A stretch of DNA of 64,000 nt from DASQPJ01 sp036268355. Lineage in GTDB: Bacteria; Actinomycetota; Actinomycetes; Sporichthyales; Sporichthyaceae. The number at the start of each line of letters is the position of its first letter. The stretch's first letter is position 1. A program made the translations under genes and the position numbers. Below, piece by piece: positions 53,801 to 62,363 of this stretch. The notes below the pieces were generated by a model. The model was not told the origin of the DNA and searched no databases. It worked only from the letters and a program-made list of their open reading frames with translations. The DNA lies in NCBI GenBank assembly GCA_036268355.1, contig DATAUG010000261.1, forward strand, positions 18,674 through 82,673, written 5' to 3'.

Positions 53801-54394
53801 ATGGGAAACGGTGAAGTCTGTCACGAGATCCCGGTGATAGACCTGTCAACCGCGCCGGGAGAACGAGCGGCGTGGGGCAGATCCGCATGGCTCGTCTATC
53901 TCTGGGCGTTCGTTGAACTGCTCCTGGTCACCAACCCGTTGCAGATAAGTTCCCGCCTGCGCGTTACGGTCCTGCGCGTATTTGGTGCCGAGATCGGTTC
54001 CGGGGTTGTCTTTCGGCCCCGCACGCGGGTCAAGTTCCCTTGGAAATTGCACATCGGCGATCACACCTGGATCGGTGAGGGAGTGTGGTTCCACAATCAG
54101 GACCACATCCATCTGGGTCGAGACGTGGTCATCTCGCAGGACACGCTGCTGACCACGGGGAGCCATGCGCACCGGCGGGACATGGCACTGATCACCCGGC
54201 CCATCGCCATCGAGGACGGGGCGTGGATCACGTCGCGCTGCGTGGTACTCGGCGGTGCCCGGGTCGGTCGCAGCGCGCTGGCCCGGCCCCTGACGGTGGT
54301 CAGTGGCGAAGTGGCACCGAACACCGTGGTCGCGGGCCCGTTGTGCGCATCGGTCGGCCGCCGATTCCCGAACGTTCCGGGCCAACGCGCGTGA
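53801..54394 (+). CDS. WcaF-like acetyltransferase (left-handed beta helix)
   Basis: 197 residues. VFGAEIGSGVVFRPRTRVKFPW, then hexapeptide repeats IGDHTWIGEGVWFHNQDHIHLGRDVVIS and the catalytic His region TTGSHAHRRDM. Acetylates a sugar in the repeat unit. ATG 53801 (GTGGGGA upstream) gives a WcaF-like N-terminus; ATG 53768 in frame is an alternative. Stop overlaps the next start (GTGA). Confidence 0.9.
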   Translation: MGNGEVCHEIPVIDLSTAPGERAAWGRSAWLVYLWAFVELLLVTNPLQISSRLRVTVLRVFGAEIGSGVVFRPRTRVKFPWKLHIGDHTWIGEGVWFHNQDHIHLGRDVVISQDTLLTTGSHAHRRDMALITRPIAIEDGAWITSRCVVLGGARVGRSALARPLTVVSGEVAPNTVVAGPLCASVGRRFPNVPGQRA

Positions 54395-55488
54395 GAATCG
54401 CCCACGTCGTCACCTACGTCTCGGCCGACGGGGCGTTCGGTGGGCCGGTGGCAGTAGCCGTGGCGCAGACGGAGGAGCTGGCCCGTCGCGGCCATGAGGT
54501 CGAGCTGCTGGCCGGCTGGGACGGCCGGGCCACCTTGCCGTGTTCACCGGTCCGGCATCGGCTGTTCGGAGTCCACCGGTTCGGGCCCGGATTCGTCGGC
54601 CTGGCGGCTCCGGGCCTCTGGCTGTACCTGGCACGTAATCGGCGACGCTACGACGCGGTGCACGTGCATCTCGGGCGAGACCTGATCAGTCTGGTCGCAG
54701 CCGGCCTGGTGCTTGGCGGACCGGCGAAGCTGACCGTACAGACGCACGGCATGGTCATGCCGAGGAGCCGACCGGCGGTACGCGTGGTGGACGCCGTGGC
54801 GACCCGGCGGGTGCTCGGCGGGGCGAACGCCGTCCTGGTGCTCACCGAGGACGAACGCCGCGGTGTGACCAAACTGATGGAACGTCACGGCAGTGTCCGG
54901 ACGGTCCCGAACGGCGTACCGGCGCCGCGCCAACCCCGCTCCGATCGGCGCGCCGCGCCGCCCGTCGTGATGTTCCTGGGCCGCCTGCACCCACGGAAGC
55001 GGGTTCTGGTTTTCGCGCAGGCCGCTCGCCTTCTGGTGAAGGCAGGCTGCCCGGCGATGTTCGAGGTCCTGGGGCCGGACGAAGGTGACCTGCCGGCGTT
55101 GCGGGCGTACATCGCCGCACAAGGATTGGGCGATCGACTCGTCTACCGAGGTGCCGTTGCCCAAGGCGAGGCATGCGCCGAACTGCAACGTGCCTCGGTC
55201 TATGTATTGCCCAGCGTCGGTGAGATATTCCCGATGACCATCTTGGAGGCGCTGTCGGTGGGTACTCCGGCGGTCCTCACGAGCGACTGTGGAATCGCCG
55301 CCGAACTGCAGCGTAGAGGCGCGGCCACGGTGACCGACGGCACCGTCGAAGCCCTTGCCGCGGCGGTGGCGCGGCTGTTGACCGACGAGCTGTACCGGGC
55401 TCGGCAGATTGCCGACGCACATGCCGCCATCCAGGATTGGCTGAGCATCACGGCGGTGGGAACCATCCTCGAAGACGTCTACCGCTGA
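54391..55488 (+). CDS. Glycosyltransferase, GT4 family
   Basis: 365 residues, GT-B fold. N-terminal acceptor domain RIAHVVTYVSADGAFGGPVA; TVQTHGMVMPRSRPAVR; donor domain FLGRLHPRKRVLVFAQAARLL and the catalytic motif SVGEIFPMTILEALSVGTPAVLTSDCGIAAEL (E-x7-E). Retaining transfer of an NDP-sugar onto the growing repeat. GTG 54391 overlaps the acetyltransferase stop. Confidence 0.93.
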   Translation: MRIAHVVTYVSADGAFGGPVAVAVAQTEELARRGHEVELLAGWDGRATLPCSPVRHRLFGVHRFGPGFVGLAAPGLWLYLARNRRRYDAVHVHLGRDLISLVAAGLVLGGPAKLTVQTHGMVMPRSRPAVRVVDAVATRRVLGGANAVLVLTEDERRGVTKLMERHGSVRTVPNGVPAPRQPRSDRRAAPPVVMFLGRLHPRKRVLVFAQAARLLVKAGCPAMFEVLGPDEGDLPALRAYIAAQGLGDRLVYRGAVAQGEACAELQRASVYVLPSVGEIFPMTILEALSVGTPAVLTSDCGIAAELQRRGAATVTDGTVEALAAAVARLLTDELYRARQIADAHAAIQDWLSITAVGTILEDVYR

Positions 55489-55646
55489 ATGAACCCGACT
55501 CCCGAGCCGGTACCGCCGTTCGATGGGCGAGCGCGACACACGTTCGGCGGTGGATCGTTGAGGGCGGTCATGTCGGATCAATAGCCTCGGCCGGTACGGC
55601 CCAAGCGCGGATCTGCGAGCCGTTGAAATTCGACCAGGAGCCGGAA

Positions 55647-56822
55647 TTGAGCACCGATGTCCAGGGACCGGATCAAGAGCGCTCCGCGATCCGGGCGTCG
55701 GCGGTACGTGGCGAGCCGGCGAGAGTGTCGTTGCTCTGGATAACCAACATTTCGGCGCCGTACCGGGTACCGCTGTGGTCCGCACTGTCGGACCGGCTGG
55801 ACCTGACGGTGGCCCTGCTGGCCGAGGGGGCGCCGAACCGGCACTGGAAGGTTGCTCTCGACGACGTGCCGTTTCGCGTCGTGCACTGCAATTCGGTCGT
55901 TGTGCAGCGAAACGACTACGCGAACCAGTACTACCTCCCATCCCGGCGCCTGTTGCGCTCGATCGGCGGGCGTCCGGCGGTTGTGCTGATCGACGGCTGG
56001 TCCAGCCCGGCGCATCTGTCGGCGTTGCTTCTCGCTCGGGCGCTGCGCGTGCCGGTGGTCGTGTCGTACGACAGCGCCGAGCCGAACCAGAGGTTCCGAT
56101 CGGGTCCGGTGGCCGCTGTGCGGCGCTGGTTCCTGGGGCAGGCTGCGGCGGTCCTCACCAGCGGCGCCGGATCGACTGCCGCGGTCCGCTCGGCCGGTGT
56201 GCCGCACGCGAGCATCGTTCAGGGTTTCCTGGGTGCGGACGTGGAGACCTTCGCTCGTGGGGCAGCGCTCGCCCGGAGCTCGGAGCCGTCCGGGCCCCAA
56301 CCAGGACATCGATATCTCTACGTCGGCCAATTGATCGAACGCAAGAACGTCGCGAATCTTATCCAGGCGTACGCCAAAATTCGCAACCCCGCGGACGTCC
56401 TCTCCGTCGTCGGGCTCGGACCGTTGCACGACGAGCTCCTCCGGGTCGCGGAAGCCGTCGGCGGGGCGGTGGATTTCCTGGGCCACCTGGATCAACATGA
56501 ACTGATCTCCCTGTACGGCAGGTCACACACCTTGGTGTTGCCCAGCCTGGAGGAGGTCTGGGGGCTGGTGGCGAACGAGGCTCTGGCCGCCGGGCTGAAC
56601 GTCGTTGTCTCACGTTGCGCCGGCGTGGTCGACGAGATCGCCGGGATGCCGGGAGTGTTCGTGACCGAGCCGACGGCCGCGGGTCTGTGTGACGCGATGA
56701 CCGAATCAAGGTCGAGTTGGCGGGGGCCACGCCCGGACCATCCCATTCTCGCGCGCACACCGGATGCACTCGCGCAGACAATCGCCGATCTGGTGGCGGA
56801 GCTGGTGCCCAGCGCCTCCTGA
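55647..56822 (+). CDS. Glycosyltransferase, GT4 family (second)
   Basis: 391 residues. LLWITNISAPYRVPLWSALSDRLD at the N-terminus, the donor domain YVGQLIERKNVANLIQAYAKI and the acid/base block LPSLEEVWGLVANEALAAGLNVVVS mark a GT4-like retaining enzyme. TTG 55647 chosen because AGGAG lies 6 nt upstream. Convergent with the GT2 gene 19 bp away. Confidence 0.9.
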   Translation: MSTDVQGPDQERSAIRASAVRGEPARVSLLWITNISAPYRVPLWSALSDRLDLTVALLAEGAPNRHWKVALDDVPFRVVHCNSVVVQRNDYANQYYLPSRRLLRSIGGRPAVVLIDGWSSPAHLSALLLARALRVPVVVSYDSAEPNQRFRSGPVAAVRRWFLGQAAAVLTSGAGSTAAVRSAGVPHASIVQGFLGADVETFARGAALARSSEPSGPQPGHRYLYVGQLIERKNVANLIQAYAKIRNPADVLSVVGLGPLHDELLRVAEAVGGAVDFLGHLDQHELISLYGRSHTLVLPSLEEVWGLVANEALAAGLNVVVSRCAGVVDEIAGMPGVFVTEPTAAGLCDAMTESRSSWRGPRPDHPILARTPDALAQTIADLVAELVPSAS

Positions 56823-56841
56823 GGGGGCTTGCGCCGAGAAC

Positions 56842-57855
56842 TCAGCGCGGGGGCTCGACCGGACGATACCTCCCGGACTGCCATCGGGCGAACTTGACTT
56901 CGGTCAGACCGACAAACCCGCCAACGCCCGCGGCAATGTCGGAAAGACCTCGAGCGGCCCGAGGACTGTCGGTTCGAACCAGGCCGTAGGCGATCTGCGC
57001 CAGTCCCCAGGACATTCGCGCTATCTTGCCGCTCAGTCGGCTGCGTCGTATGTGTGCGGGAAACCGCGGTGAATAATTGGTGTAGAACCGGGCGTCGGCG
57101 AAGCGACGCCGGATCAGGAACCGAAGCGTGAGGCGTTCCGGGTCCTGGTACTCGACGACGCGCGCTTCGTCCAACCAGAAGATCGATGCCCCCGCCTCGA
57201 GACACCGGCAGAAGAAATCCATGTCCTCGCCGAAGGCCTCGTAGTTCGGATCGAAACGAAGATCGTGGGCCCTTACGAAATTCATTCGGATCGCCGTGTT
57301 GTTCGTGGCGATGAATTCGTGGCAGGGACCGGATGGCCGGTCGGCACGCGGACGCAGCAGCCGGCCCTCATCGAGCCACCGTGGAGCACCGGGAGGTATT
57401 TCCGCAACGACTGGGCCGGTTGTGATGTCGGTGCCGGTCCGCACGAGCGCGTCCAAGTGCGTGTGGAGCCAGTCGGCGCCGGGGATCTCGTCGTCATCGA
57501 TGAAGACCAGAACATCGTGGTGGACAGCCAGATCCAGAGCGGCATTGCGGACCGACGAGTAGCCCCGTTCGGCCACCTGAACGTACTTCACGCCGCAGCC
57601 TTTCGCGACGAGTTCAAGCTCGGCACCGTACTGCGGGGAGTTGTGCAGAAGTACCAGACTGATCTCGTGGTCGACGGACCGCGCCTGGGCGGCCAACTCC
57701 TCGAGCGCGGGTTGCACCGGTCGCTTCCCGAGGGTTGGCATCGCGACGAGTACCGACATCCGTCCGGGCGCGTGCGGCCCGGGCAGGAGCGGGAGCGCAG
57801 ATGACTGGCTCCGCGGGTTGCGGTCGGCCGGCGCGATGTCCCGATGCCCGGTCAT
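56842..57855 (-). CDS. Glycosyltransferase family 2
   Basis: 337 residues, GT-A fold. VLVAMPTLGKRPVQPAL, the metal site VLVFIDDDEIPGADWL, and GEDMDFFCRCLEAGASIFWLDEARV downstream are clear. C-terminal segment with two hydrophobic stretches. ATG 57855 overlaps the upstream gene's stop (ATGA); a shorter start at 57759 is also possible. One of three coupled minus-strand genes with the next GT2 and the flippase. Confidence 0.88.
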   Translation of the reverse strand: MTGHRDIAPADRNPRSQSSALPLLPGPHAPGRMSVLVAMPTLGKRPVQPALEELAAQARSVDHEISLVLLHNSPQYGAELELVAKGCGVKYVQVAERGYSSVRNAALDLAVHHDVLVFIDDDEIPGADWLHTHLDALVRTGTDITTGPVVAEIPPGAPRWLDEGRLLRPRADRPSGPCHEFIATNNTAIRMNFVRAHDLRFDPNYEAFGEDMDFFCRCLEAGASIFWLDEARVVEYQDPERLTLRFLIRRRFADARFYTNYSPRFPAHIRRSRLSGKIARMSWGLAQIAYGLVRTDSPRAARGLSDIAAGVGGFVGLTEVKFARWQSGRYRPVEPPR

Positions 57856-58607
57856 GACGCGGGACGCCAGGTCAGCCGGGCGGACAGGCCGGCGATCTTG
57901 CGTGCCGCGGTCAGTCTGGCTCGTCGGCCGAGCAGTGAGTCCGTGCGCATTTGCCGGCACAGCACGAAATCGGCCTCGGCTTGCGACCGTTCGCCGTTGG
58001 CCACGGTCAAGGAGGTGGGATGCTCCCGGAACACGGCGAGTGTCCGGGGCAGATAGATCGCGGGCCCGAGGTCGATCAGTCGCCGATGCAGGTCGACGTC
58101 GAAGGCGAGCCGCAGATTGGTGTCCAACCCGCCGATGGACTCGACGGCGCACGTCCGATAGACGCAACCCGGTTGCATGATCAGATTCCTGCCCAGGCGC
58201 AGGACGAAAGGCGAATGTCGGCCCGGCCGAACCTTGTACAGCGGACGGCCGAGGTGGTCCACGCAAACGGCTCGCCCGAAGACCATCATCGCGCGAGGAG
58301 CTGCATCCAGGGCGGTTACGGCGGCACGTAACGAACCACGGGTGAGCAGGTCGTCATCCCCCAGCCAGGCACAGTATTCCGTAGGCCCGAGGTGGGCCCA
58401 ACCTTCGGTGATCGCCGCCGCTATCCCATGGCCCCGTTGGGCGAATACCGGGATTCGGGGGAACTCGCGGCTCAGCTCCCCGACCTTGTCGGGCGGCGCC
58501 ACCATGCAAACGGCGATGTCCAAATCGGTGTCGAGGACGCTGGCCGCACACAGGGCGAGGTAACTCGGCCGTTGCCCGAGCGTGGGGATGGTGAGCGCCA
58601 ATGTCAT
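57852..58607 (-). CDS. Glycosyltransferase family 2 (second)
   Basis: 251 residues. LALTIPTLGQRPSYLALCAASVL, metal site YCAWLGDDDLLTRGSL and RLAFDVDLHRRLIDLGP fit a GT-A family 2 transferase. No TM helix. ATG 58607 overlaps the flippase stop (ATGA), and its own stop overlaps the next GT2. Confidence 0.88.
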   Translation of the reverse strand: MTLALTIPTLGQRPSYLALCAASVLDTDLDIAVCMVAPPDKVGELSREFPRIPVFAQRGHGIAAAITEGWAHLGPTEYCAWLGDDDLLTRGSLRAAVTALDAAPRAMMVFGRAVCVDHLGRPLYKVRPGRHSPFVLRLGRNLIMQPGCVYRTCAVESIGGLDTNLRLAFDVDLHRRLIDLGPAIYLPRTLAVFREHPTSLTVANGERSQAEADFVLCRQMRTDSLLGRRARLTAARKIAGLSARLTWRPAS

Positions 58608-60052
58608 TGCCCGACACCTCCACGGAATCCGGTGAAACTGTTGGCATCTGCCCGACGTGCGGACGGGAGACCCACCCCGCCGACTTGGCATTCCGACTGG
58701 CCGACAGCGCGCTGGTCGGTCTCCCGCACCCAAGCCCCCCGGATGCCGATTGCGGTCACCGGCCAGACGCAGGCCAGGAATGCGATCGATGACGCGAGCA
58801 CGGGCCCCGCCGGCCCCATCGCACCGCACAGCGCGATCGACAGGACGACGCTGGTCAACGCCATCAATGTGCAACCCCAAGCTTGCAGGCCCAGGCCACG
58901 GGCGTCGGTGAGAAACATGCCGCAGGGCAGGTGCGTCCCGATCACGAGCAGCAGCAAACCGAAGGCGGCGGCGAGTCCGCGGCCGGCCGGCGCTTGCCCG
59001 TGTGTCATCACCGTGGTCACCCATGGGGCGAGGAAGACGAGTGCTGCTGCCATCGGCGCCGTGAAAGCAGCGAAGATGAACGTCATCCGGCGCAGATCCA
59101 GGAATGCGCTGCGGCCCTCGCGTCGCCGTCGGGCGAACTGGGGCCACAGGGTCAAGCCGGCAGCGTTCACCAGGCCCAGGGCGGTGCCGTAGAGCGCGGC
59201 CATGGCGCTGTATCGCGCCACGGCATCGGAACCCAGCACATGGCTGATCACGATCCGATCGGTCTGGTAGGTCACCGGCAAGGCGAGCATGATGACCAGC
59301 ATTCCGCCGGCGAAGGATCGCGCGACGGGCTGACCGGACGGGACCCGACAAGCCCGGATCAGGTCTCGGGTGCCCAGATCCAACGCCCGGGCGGCGAGGC
59401 GACAGGCGAGGACCGCACCTGGCAGCGGGGTCAACATCAGGATGACGACGTACCAGCACGGATCACATCCGGCTGCCACGGCCAGCGACAGGACGACGAC
59501 ATTGGCGACCGGGGCGATGGCCCGTAGATATACGGCGGAGTGATTGCGGCCGGCTCCCAGCGCCAATGAATAACCAAGACTCAGCGGCACCGAGAGGGCG
59601 AACAGGCTCATCCCGATGGTGGCGCCACGTTCGAGTTGGCCATTCGCCGGGAAGCCGAGCATCAGGTGCCAGATCCCGGCGGCGCCGATTGCCGCTGCGG
59701 CGACACAGAACAGGACCGAGTTGCGCAGCAGCAGTCGGAAACTCCGCCCGAATGCCGCCAGGACGTCCGATTTGCTGCGCGTGGTGTTGTCGACCAGCCA
59801 GGCGCCGAGGCCCAGATCGGCAAAGGGAAGGAGCGCGGGAAGGCTGGTGATGAGGACGACCGACCCGTAGCCGGCCGGACCGATGCCGCTGACCAGCAGT
59901 CGAATGGAGACCAACCCCGCGACAGCGGTAACGGGGACGGTGATCAACTGCGCCAGAAGCGATCGACCCGATGCCAGGATGAATTCGTCGGACGCGAAGC
60001 GACGCGGCCGATCCTGTCCGGTGGGCCTACCGCTTCGGCTGCTCCAGTGCAC
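58604..60052 (-). CDS. Wzx-like polysaccharide flippase (MATE/PST superfamily)
   Basis: 482 residues with about twelve hydrophobic segments, e.g. LITVPVTAVAGLVSIRLLVSG, GYGSVVLITSLPALLPFADLGL, GTALGLVNAAGLTLWPQFA. The GIGPAGYGSVVLITS-ADLGLG pattern near the N-terminus is typical of Wzx. Moves the lipid-linked repeat across the membrane. GTG 60052 with AGGA upstream; the frame extends further but without homology. Confidence 0.85.
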   Translation of the reverse strand: MHWSSRSGRPTGQDRPRRFASDEFILASGRSLLAQLITVPVTAVAGLVSIRLLVSGIGPAGYGSVVLITSLPALLPFADLGLGAWLVDNTTRSKSDVLAAFGRSFRLLLRNSVLFCVAAAAIGAAGIWHLMLGFPANGQLERGATIGMSLFALSVPLSLGYSLALGAGRNHSAVYLRAIAPVANVVVLSLAVAAGCDPCWYVVILMLTPLPGAVLACRLAARALDLGTRDLIRACRVPSGQPVARSFAGGMLVIMLALPVTYQTDRIVISHVLGSDAVARYSAMAALYGTALGLVNAAGLTLWPQFARRRREGRSAFLDLRRMTFIFAAFTAPMAAALVFLAPWVTTVMTHGQAPAGRGLAAAFGLLLLVIGTHLPCGMFLTDARGLGLQAWGCTLMALTSVVLSIALCGAMGPAGPVLASSIAFLACVWPVTAIGIRGAWVRETDQRAVGQSECQVGGVGLPSARRADANSFTGFRGGVGQ

Positions 60053-60434
60053 GCTCGTTCCTAAGTTGTCGCGGTCGGGCGAGGCTGATGCTGACCGATC
60101 TGAAACCTCCCGGGTACGTGTAGCAGCCAGGCTTGGTGGGCGACCAGGACAGCTTCGAACGATCTCGACCCGGCAAGGGCCTGCCCAACCGCTGCTTCCC
60201 CGAGGGTAGATTCCGACGGCGTCCGGGTTCCGCGCCGTTGATGCGTACGGGTGAGTCGCTTGCGGCGGCATGCACGGCCCCGCGCGGGGCCGACGACCGC
60301 ACCTCGTACGGCCGCCCCTGCTGCCGAAACGCCCAGCCCCTGGGGGATGATCGTCGCGGCGCGCGACGACACTGAACCGCCGTTCATGAGTGAATGCCGA
60401 CTTGGCACGACGCTGATCACCACGGAATACACGG
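60053..60434. other. 382-bp divergent intergenic region
   Basis: Between wzx (minus) and the next plus-strand gene. No convincing gene: the 80-residue plus-strand frame (60133-60375) is Arg-rich without ribosome site or similarity. Contains an 18-nt palindrome CGGCCCC-GCGC-GGGGCCG (60275-60292). Probably holds divergent promoters. Confidence 0.5.
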
Positions 60435-61412
60435 ATGGACGAGAGCGCCATGCCGACCAACTTTCGCGGCATACCCGCGGATCGTGTCAGGGTACTGGCG
60501 CCGTCCCCGACGGCACATCCCTCCATCTACCCGGTGGATGGTTTGATCCATGCTCTTGGTGATTTGGGTATCGCCCCGGTTCGAGTCCGAGAGACAATCG
60601 GACGCGTACTGGCCAAGACAGGGATCCGGCCGCCGATCCCCCGAAACCGATACACCGTCGTCCCGATGATGGGTGCGCGGTTCGACCTGCTCTACGGTGC
60701 GGCGATGTCCGGGACACCGATACCCTTCGCCTGGGATGTCTGGGAGCCCAACTGGGCGCATTGGGTCCGTAGGTTGCTGCCATTGCGCCTTCCGTTGGTG
60801 GTGGTCACCTCGGCGATGAGCGCCGACTACCTGCGATCGCGGTTGGGAACGACCGTGGAGTGTCTTCCCGAGGCCACCACCCTGTCCCACTACCAGCGCG
60901 GCGGGTCGCTGGGCGAGCGGGGAGTGGACATCCTCGAACTGGGGCGTAGGTACTCGGTCTGGCACGATGCAGTCGTTGCCGAGACGTCACGGAGGGGACT
61001 GGTCCACCTTTATCAGCAGGGCCCTGACCAGTTGATATTCCCGTCGCAGTCAGACATGGTCGCCGGCCTGTCCCGGGCCAAGATCTCGGTCTGTTTTCCG
61101 TCGTCCATCACTCATCCGGAGAGATCCGGCCGGGTCGCCACGATGACCCATCGGTATTTGGAGAGCATGGCGTCGCGCTGCCTGATGGTCGGCACTGCGC
61201 CGGTCGAGCTCGTGGAGCTGATGGGTTACAACCCGGTGGTGGAGGCAGACCTGTCCCGTCCCTGGGACCAGATCGCCGAGATCTTGGCAACGATCGAGTC
61301 GTATCAGCCGCAGGTGGACGAGGCCTACGATCGCCTACGGACTGTCGGTGACTGGTCCGTGCGAGTTGCAGGCCTCATGCATCGGATCGAGGACGTAGTC
61401 CTGCCCCGATGA
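60435..61412 (+). CDS. Glycosyltransferase-like protein (group 1, CgeB/DUF-type)
   Basis: 325 residues. C-terminal THRYLESMASRCLMVGTAPVELVELMGYNPVVEADLS resembles the Glyco_trans_1_2 domain of spore-maturation CgeB-like transferases; SRAKISVCFPSSITHPERSG precedes it. N-terminal half is not typical. Start ATG 60435 or 60450. Its last 78 bp overlap the convergent aldo/keto reductase gene. Confidence 0.75.
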   Translation: MDESAMPTNFRGIPADRVRVLAPSPTAHPSIYPVDGLIHALGDLGIAPVRVRETIGRVLAKTGIRPPIPRNRYTVVPMMGARFDLLYGAAMSGTPIPFAWDVWEPNWAHWVRRLLPLRLPLVVVTSAMSADYLRSRLGTTVECLPEATTLSHYQRGGSLGERGVDILELGRRYSVWHDAVVAETSRRGLVHLYQQGPDQLIFPSQSDMVAGLSRAKISVCFPSSITHPERSGRVATMTHRYLESMASRCLMVGTAPVELVELMGYNPVVEADLSRPWDQIAEILATIESYQPQVDEAYDRLRTVGDWSVRVAGLMHRIEDVVLPR

Positions 61413-62363
61413 GCGAGCCCGGACTCCGGCGATCAATCGGTGCAGCCGCCCCGCAGCGTCGTCCAATGAGCTGTCCATTGCGGCAGCGACATTCGCGGCA
61501 ATGTGCGAGTGGTTCTTGGACGAGAACAGCACCATCCCGCCAGGATTGTTGAGGACTGCGGCTCGCAGCATCAGCTCGGCCAGGTGCGGCCCGCGCACAT
61601 CGAGTCCGAGTTCTTCCGAGTAGCGGTCGGCCCTTTCGGTAGACCCGGTCACGGCTTGCCGCACGGCTCGGAAGGACTCACCGAGCGACCGGTGCCGGAT
61701 GTTCAGTATGTCTGGATAGCGCGGTGTGGGGTTCCACACGCTCCATTCGGTCTGTACCACCGTGCAGAGGTGACGGTGTGCCGACCAGAGTGCGGGTACG
61801 CGTGCGGCTTCGGTGCCGATGCCCAATGTGCCGACCTCGCCGCGTCGAACCGCATCGAGCAGGCATTCCGACAGCGCATCGTCCTGGAGACGCTCGGCAG
61901 TTGCCTCATGGAGCAACAACACATCGATTCGGTCGACCCCGAGTACGCGCAGACTCCGTTCGATGGACGCCCTGGCGTCCCGCGCGGTGAGCGGAGGCCA
62001 CGCGACGGGATCGGCACCCCCTGTTGGTGTTGACCTTGCCGGTGAACGTCGGAGCGTCTTGGCCCGCCGAGCGAGGCCGATCGCCATTTGGACCGGCCGG
62101 GGAGTCGCCGCGCCGGGGATCCCGTATTTCGTCGCAACCGTGAGCTCGCCCGGGTGTCGGGCCAGGAATCGTCCCAGGCAACGTTCTGCCTGGCCGAAGC
62201 CGTAACAGGGGGCGACATCGAAGTGGCGAACGCCGGCCTCGTAGGCCGCCTCGAGAATTCCGAGTGAGGCGGTCATGCCGGAACGGGTCATCAGGCAGGA
62301 ACCCCCGAAGCCGATCGGCGTGGTGGCGGCCAGGTCGGGCCCGAGGCGGATCAGACGCTCCAC
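61335..62363 (-). CDS. Aldo/keto reductase
   Basis: 342 residues, TIM barrel. Catalytic tetrad in HFDVAPCYGFGQAE (Asp, Tyr), TVATKYG (Lys) and DVLLLHEA (His). NADPH-dependent reduction of an aldehyde or keto sugar is likely. GTG 62363 overlaps the end of the upstream GMC oxidoreductase by 13 bp, so the two are coupled and may act in series. The 3' 78 bp overlap the convergent glycosyltransferase gene, giving a non-conserved C-terminal tail. Confidence 0.87.
   Translation of the reverse strand: MERLIRLGPDLAATTPIGFGGSCLMTRSGMTASLGILEAAYEAGVRHFDVAPCYGFGQAERCLGRFLARHPGELTVATKYGIPGAATPRPVQMAIGLARRAKTLRRSPARSTPTGGADPVAWPPLTARDARASIERSLRVLGVDRIDVLLLHEATAERLQDDALSECLLDAVRRGEVGTLGIGTEAARVPALWSAHRHLCTVVQTEWSVWNPTPRYPDILNIRHRSLGESFRAVRQAVTGSTERADRYSEELGLDVRGPHLAELMLRAAVLNNPGGMVLFSSKNHSHIAANVAAAMDSSLDDAAGRLHRLIAGVRARSSGQDYVLDPMHEACNSHGPVTDSP

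Noticed and set aside
60133..60375. 80-residue plus-strand frame in the wzx upstream region
   Set aside because: No ribosome site, Arg-rich, no similarity; more likely a promoter region.
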